From contig VTPC01090699.1 of the NCBI GenBank assembly GCA_011009095.1, positions 181,692 through 245,691 of the forward strand: a stretch of 64,000 bases of DNA, given 5' to 3'. Under the pieces are notes generated by a model. That model was given only the letters and a program-made list of their open reading frames with translations, made no database searches and was not told the DNA's origin. The translations under genes and the position numbers were made by a program. Shown here piece by piece: positions 58,705 to 64,000 of the stretch; the first letter of the stretch is position 1, and each line of letters begins with the position of its first letter. Source of the stretch: Ignelater luminosus. Lineage: Eukaryota; Arthropoda; Insecta; Coleoptera; Elateridae.

Positions 58705-58833
58705 CCAAGGGACGAAAGTAATTTGTTGCAGTCGAGACGTGATTATTGCGCTCGAGGCGAAGCCGAAAACGTAATCACGTTAAGACTGTAATGCTACTGA
58801 CTCCGGTCGGACTTACATTTTTTCGCCCTTAAA
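58705..58833. mobile_element. foldback MITE-like element
   Basis: The 129 bp form an imperfect inverted repeat. The outer arms are AAGGGACGAAA (58707) and TTTCGCCCTTAA (to 58832). The inner arms are CAGTCgagACGTGATTA (58729-58745) and TAATCACGTtaaGACTG (58772-58788). They enclose a short spacer with CGCTCGAGGCGAAGCC. The sequence is GC-richer than its AT-rich flanks, and no coding frame is present. A target-site duplication is not obvious. It is probably a short non-autonomous DNA transposon or its core. Confidence 0.6.
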
Positions 58834-59230
58834 CTAAATTCATTTTCGTTTGGAACAGAGAGGTAATAATTCATTACAGCCCTTAGAACGTTATAAGGAC
58901 GAAAACATATTTTAATAATTTATTCATCTTCTTGTTCTTCTAGCTGCAATTTAAAAAGAGCCGACTTTATGGCGTGTTTTATTTTAAATGTTCTTTAACC
59001 GTCCAGCAATCCGTTTGCCCAAGAGATCATCCTCAGTGACGGCTGAGTCATTTTGAATAATATCTTTTATGTACTGTAGTGCTGCTGTTTTTGTTTTGTC
59101 CATGTCCAATTTCAGATCTTCGTTTCTTTTCTTTTCTCTACTTTAAGTCTTTCCCTGATGGTCTTTGTTTTTATGCGATCGAGGAAAGTAACACCGTAAC
59201 ATCTTAAATAATCTTTAAGACGACGTAAGA
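58834..59230. other. possible LINE leader, no gene
   Basis: Mixed AT-rich sequence before the endonuclease start near 59247. The minus-strand 70-codon frame at 59112-59324 overlaps the LINE on the other strand and is likely an artefact. Confidence 0.35.
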
Positions 59231-59246
59231 AACGAAAACGGAAAAT

Positions 59247-60000
59247 GATTTTTGGTTGTTGGAACATAAAAGGTATCCGTACAAAAGAAGTAGAAGTATT
59301 TAAAGAATTAGAAACGCATAACATAGATATAGCCGTACTAAGCTAGACAAAGAAAAATGGAAACAAAAGCGAGATCAAGGGAGATTATATATTTACACTT
59401 ATTCAGTGGGGTACAAAAAGAAAAAAGAGCAAGAACAGGGGTATTAATAGCGGTTAAAAAAATGGATGAAAAAAATAAAAAACTGGACGCCAGTAAATGA
59501 AAGAATCATTAAGATGGAGATTCAGACTTTTGACTATACCGTAAAAGTAATTGGTATTTATGCACCAACCGACGATTCAGCAATAGAGGTAAAGGAAGAA
59601 TTTTGTGAACAACTGACTGAAATACTAGAAAAGACAGCTAAGAGAACTGAAGTAATTTTGCTTGGAGACTTTAACGCAAGAATAGGTAAACGTGTAAAAG
59701 ACCAGATAGTGGGACAATATGGAGAAGAAACAGTAAACGATAGCGAAAGAACACGGCTTATTAAGCTGCGCAAACAACATACGTTAAAGGTACAAAATGG
59801 GTTCTTCCCTCAATAAATATACATGGAGTCAGCCTACTAAAAATTTAAAATCTATAATTGATTATCGTATTATTCCACAAAAAACAAGAATTAGCATCAC
59901 AGACACAAGGGTAAAAAGAGGAGCTATTTGCGGATCCGACCACTATTTGTTAAAGATATCTTGTAAATTAAGACACCCTCTACACTGCTACAAAACAAAG
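59247..60000 (+). pseudogene. LINE apurinic-type endonuclease domain
   Basis: IFGCWNIKGIRTKEVEVFKE near 59250 contains the metal-binding Asn of the 'WNI' motif. Then comes a VLS-stop-TK stretch where the family has 'LSETK', so the catalytic Glu codon has become a stop (TAG). The frame at 59466-59816 continues with KVIGIYAPTDD and EVILLGDFNARIG, the catalytic GDFNAR box. YTWSQPTKNLKSIIDYRII and CGSDHYLLK (frame 59797-60012), holding the SDH catalytic motif, finish the domain. Three frames are needed to read it through. Confidence 0.85.
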
Positions 60001-60059
60001 AAAACAATATAAAAATAAAGTACCCAAAATATAATATAAATAGCTTTCAAAACGACCCC

Positions 60060-61563
60060 GTGATATTTTTATATAAGCTAGCGTTAGCACAAAAAGCCCA
60101 AAACATACCCAATGGTACCACAGAGGAAATGTACAACTATTTGAAGAAATGCCTGCACCAAGCAGAAAAAGAAATAATAGGAGAGGTGAATCAAAACAAG
60201 GAAAAGTTGACAAACTCTTGGTGGAATAAATACCTAAAAGAAATGATAGTAGAAAAGAAAGATGGTTAAATACCAAAGACCCGCAAAATAGAAACATGTA
60301 TAGAAGGTATTGTTACATGATAAAAAAGGAAGTAACCAAAGCCAAAAACAAGCATTGGAAAAAAATCTGCACGTACATGGACAGTATGCTAGGAAGCTCA
60401 AAGTCAAGGGCAGCATAAAAAATAATAAAAGAACTAAACAAAAACACATCTAAAAAAGTAACTATTTTTCCAGTCAGCTTACAAGAATGATATAATTATT
60501 ATCCAGAGTTACTGACAGAACATCGACCGCAATTTCAAAATTTGGAGTACGAAATAGAAAATATAACAAATAAAGGTGAACTGATAACAGTAAAAGAGAT
60601 AAAAAAGGACTACGATGTATGAAAAATAATAAAGCCCCGGGACCGGGGGGGTATACCAGTGGAGCTGTTGAAAAACGCACCGCAAACAGTAGTAAAAGTA
60701 TTGTGCGAAATTTTTAATAGATGCCCATACCCAACGAACGGAAACTAGCATACATCAGCTCAATCCACAAAAAGGGCGATAAAAAGATCTGCCCAAACTA
60801 TAAGAGTTTGAGCGTGTATGGCAGGGTATTGAAGAAGAAAATTGAAGACCGAATGAATGAAATGGGGGAGCAGAGTGGATTTAGACCTGGACGATCCTGT
60901 ACAGACAATTTGTTTTGCTTCAAGAAGCCCACAGGTAGACTTGCTTATGGAAGCCAACTGCATTTGGTGCTTGTAGATTTAAAAAAGGCATACGACAGTA
61001 TTCCAATCACAAAATTATGGTATGCCATGGAAAAGAACAACATTGACCAGCAATACATAAGGGCTGTAAAAAAAATTTATGGAGATAACTATAGCAGCAT
61101 CAAAGAAAAATGAAAACTATCTAAACCCTTTGCAGTAAATAAATGATTGAAGCAAGGCTGCTGCCTATCCCCGACGTTATTTAAGATAATAAATATAAGT
61201 TCGGTGCTAACAGGATGGTCACGGCAACACAACAAAATGGAAGCTCAACTGGGGGAAGAAGCGACTATGTTATTTGCAGATGACCAGGTTGTTCTTGCGG
61301 AAGATATGGACATCTCTTACATGATGAGAAAGCTCAAACAGTGTTATGACAAGTGGGGCTTAGAAATAAACATGAACAAAACGCAATATATGGTAATTGG
61401 TGATGAAGGGCAGGATTTACGTCTTGAAACAGGAAAAATTAAAAATACCAAAGCGTACGATTACTTGGGAGTGCTGTTAACTGAAGACGAGAAGGATAAT
61501 AGACACATTTTGAGGAAAATAGGCAGGAAAAGAGCAACGAAGATACGAAAACAGAGGAGATAG
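60060..61563 (+). pseudogene. LINE reverse transcriptase domain
   Basis: A KAPGPGGIPVELLKN-like finger region near 60632 is followed by YISSIHKKGDKKICPNYKSL (frame 60721-61113). SGFRPGRSCTDNLF and LVLVDLKKAYDSIP come next, with the first catalytic Asp. The frame at 61147-61563 has LKQGCCLSPTLFKI, MLFADDQVVLAED (catalytic Asp pair) and INMNKTQYMVIG, then AYDYLGVLL. The active-site motifs are intact, but a stop and a frame change separate the two long pieces. It belongs to the same element as the endonuclease at 59247. Confidence 0.88.
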
Positions 61564-61600
61564 TACATAATGAAGATGTGCTTACCGAAGCCGTGGGTTA

Positions 61601-64000
61601 AATGATTACGTATTTAGATAGTTACGTTTCTACTAATTTTCCAGACAGCAATTAGTAGTTTCAAATCTTACCATTTTCTGTAATTTTTAAAGAACCTGCT
61701 GTTGGAAAATAAAGAATTGAAAATGATGTGCTCTTTTGGGATGATTTAGAACAGGATGTATGATATATCATATGATTGATCTATAACATTTTTGACGGTT
61801 TTGTAACATTTGATTTAACTTCATTTAAATGTTAAAAAAACCTATTAAAATGCTACTTGAAAATTGTTATGAAACTCGAAAACCTTATATTTTGCTTAGT
61901 GCTAAAGTTACTTTAGAATGATTGTTATGAAAAGGGTCGTAAAGATAGTCAAGGTAAACATAAACAGTTTTCGTTATAAGACAATTTTTTTTAATCTCCG
62001 ACTTGTAGAGATTACATATCCTTAGGGAAATTATTGGTAAATACACAGAAGCAAAACGTACAGTAATTGGTGATAAAATAAAAAACTTAAGAAGTCTCGC
62101 ACCTCAGCTCTAATCTAATGGTCAGTACGTTTGATAGCGTTAGACCGCATGGTATGGTATACATAATCAACTCACCACTTTATTCGCCATCATCTTAAAT
62201 AGACTTTTGAACGACTTACCTGAAAACAAAGAAAATAAATTAGACAATTAGACACACAGATTGTGGTAGAACTAAATCAATTATAAAGAAATTTGCATGT
62301 ATCTTAACACATTAATCTGCATATGAACTACAGCTAATTGAAAATAAATATCGTTACTATTTTCTAAAATGAATAGATTTTGTTTAAAGTTTGGCCATTA
62401 ATATCTCATTTTAACTTTTATAAAGTTTTAATGGTTACCTGTAAACTAGTGGAGTTGAACACATACATTTCAATGCTCAAGGGAATTTTAGTTTGTATAG
62501 TTTTCCCTTATTTAATATATTGTTCAATATTTTGAATTAACGCGTTCAATTACAATTAGAATTATTTCCTTTGTAGTAAGAAAACAAATTCTGTTTAGGT
62601 CTCTTATCAAAAAAATGAAAAACCCAAAAACCGTCCAGACATGATGCAAATTCACTTATATTCACATTTACCTGATAGTATAAGAAAATAATTAACCAAT
62701 AAAAAACTTTTTATTGGAATAAAATTGTTTAAACGATCATTTGTATTTTATAGAAATTCCCAAACCTCAAATTCAAGAATACACAGAAGCAACAAATTTC
62801 GCTGATCCTCTTTTATTGGATATAGAATTTGAAGCGTTTATTTTTATGAAATAGAGTGGCTTCACAAACGTGTACTATGCAAATCCGGGCCTGCATTTTC
62901 GTTCCACAATCCTAAATTTTACGAGACATTCTCTAAAGTGCAGGAAAGTAGGGCTTTCGCCTCAAAGAGCACAGAACTGCAAGCGCAGAAGTGAGCGTAT
63001 CGTCGACATCCCAGGAGCAACTTTATGGTTCTGCAGAATAGGGTAAGTAATGGACGAGCTTATTCTCAATGATCACCATGCAGTCTGATTTCGACGTGTT
63101 TCGTTATATTATTGTTTATTATTATGAAATGATAAAGCATTAAAAAGCTATTTGAACGTGAAATTTTATTAAATCTTCCTCTATTAGAAATATGCTAAAT
63201 TGCAGAATTCACAATAATATTTATCTTACACAAATTAACTTATTAACTAGGAAAATTAAATAAAATAACAAAGTTCTTACAACATAAATCGACCCAACTG
63301 TTAGCTATTATCTGAAAACCAGTAATCAGTAAAAGAGTAAAAGTTTCAAAATAATATATACTTTCCCGGAGCCAAAAAGCCGCGTTTACTTTGATATCTT
63401 TTGGCGGCGACAGTAGTCACGTCTGCAGGAGGGCGGTTTTCGACCGTAATGCCGCATGGTTCCAATTCTCCAAGACTTATTGAAGTAATTTGGTCTAGCA
63501 AACTGTGTGTTTAGCGTTGTCGATCCATTCGTCTTGTACTACGCCGATTGGTATTCCGTCCTTGAGTTCAAAGTCGATTTCAGAGTTTCGTGTACGAATT
63601 CTGAAGACGCATTATGCAGTTCTTTTCATTCCTTCACTTCTCAACTTTGTCCCGTATTGTGGTGGCGACACACAATACGCGGATCTTTTGATAAGGGCTG
63701 TAATATTTATTTATAAATCCTACACGGACGAAGAGAGTTATACAGTAATGTAATCTGGTAAGTTTCAAAGGTGATTAACCTCTCGCAGTCCCTAAGGAAT
63801 GAAATAAAGAATAGGAACGATCTCGAGCTTCATAAATTGCTATCGACTACTTGTATCCTTAAAATATCGTTTCGTTTTACACCTCGAAAGTAAGCGTGCA
63901 CCCTAAAATTAATGTCTTTCTCAATCCGCAAAACGATTATGTTGTCGAAAAATGGCAGTGTATTGGAATCTGCCCGGGATTAAGTTACTCTGGTTGGAGA
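61601..64000. other. no recognisable gene; one unidentified frame
   Basis: AT-rich to 62850, then a less AT-rich part. The frame at 63505-63753 (82 codons, plus, starting MCLALSIHSSCTTPIGIPSL) is of mixed composition but unrecognised. A consensus splice-donor-like GGTAAGTAAT lies at about 63039-63048 after an open, balanced stretch, so an exon there is conceivable but not supported by an identified protein. Confidence 0.4.

Larger units (their letters stand above)
59247..61600 (+). mobile_element. APE-type LINE, full endonuclease and most of RT, 3' end lost
   Basis: The endonuclease begins around 59247 and the RT ends abruptly near 61560-61600, right after the thumb (YDYLGVLLTEDEKDN). No C-terminal domain or (GAA)n tail is found, so unlike the other LINEs this copy lacks its 3' end rather than its 5' end. 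A 3' deletion or insertion-site rearrangement must be involved. A G7 run near 60640 coincides with a frame break in the RT finger. The protein differs from the three other LINEs in the window. Confidence 0.8.

Noticed and set aside
1..64000. CRISPR arrays, bacterial operons or phage genes
   Set aside because: No regularly spaced short repeats with unique spacers, no ribosome binding site-led gene strings, and all identifiable proteins are eukaryotic transposon proteins.

Overview
The window is intergenic or intronic sequence from an AT-rich animal genome. An insect is most likely, possibly a beetle; this rests on base composition, on the mix of transposons and on LINE families with short (GAA)n tails, and no diagnostic host gene was found. 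There are no bacterial-style operons, no rRNA and no tRNA that I can support, and no host gene that I can name with confidence. Almost every recognisable coding stretch belongs to a transposable element, and nearly all are decayed.

Layout, left to right. 1-3.4 kb: AT-rich, featureless. 3.43-4.44 kb: an internally deleted hAT DNA transposon with terminal inverted repeats (TIRs) and an 8-bp target-site duplication (TSD). 4.7-5.35 kb: unidentified minus-strand open frames. 7.0-8.1 kb: an odd G/T-rich block with duplicated segments. 8.5-8.75 kb: a 60-bp direct repeat. 14.57-15.05 kb: a broken Lys/Glu-rich coding-like stretch. 16.75-17.65 kb: a decayed R2/NeSL-like reverse transcriptase. 22.3-23.67 kb: a GC-rich LTR with TATA box and primer-binding site, carrying a two-monomer higher-order tandem repeat interrupted by an assembly gap. 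31.5-33.5 kb (minus), 34.6-37.5 kb (plus), 52.06-53.77 kb (minus) and 59.2-61.6 kb (plus): four decayed APE-type LINEs. 41.1-44.4 kb (minus): a truncated Ty3/gypsy element. 45.0-46.1 kb: an R1/Jockey-like remnant. 47.65-49.87 kb: a second hAT pseudogene. 58.7-58.8 kb: a foldback MITE-like element.

The standout is the gypsy element at 41.1-44.4 kb. Its pol frame continues past the integrase GPY motif into a TARG1/OARD1-like macrodomain, a family of ADP-ribosyl hydrolases, with the catalytic-type Lys and Asp in place. A CCCH-type zinc finger that appears to have lost one ligand follows, and the frame then runs 55 codons into the 3' LTR. That LTR contains two perfect three-unit heat-shock elements upstream of a TATA-like box and an initiator-like site. 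Together these suggest a stress-responsive retrotransposon that carries its own ADP-ribosylation eraser. The copy here is dead: it has lost its 5' LTR, gag, protease and half of RT through an apparent 8-bp microhomology deletion, and it carries frameshifts and nonsense codons. The family may still be active elsewhere in the genome.
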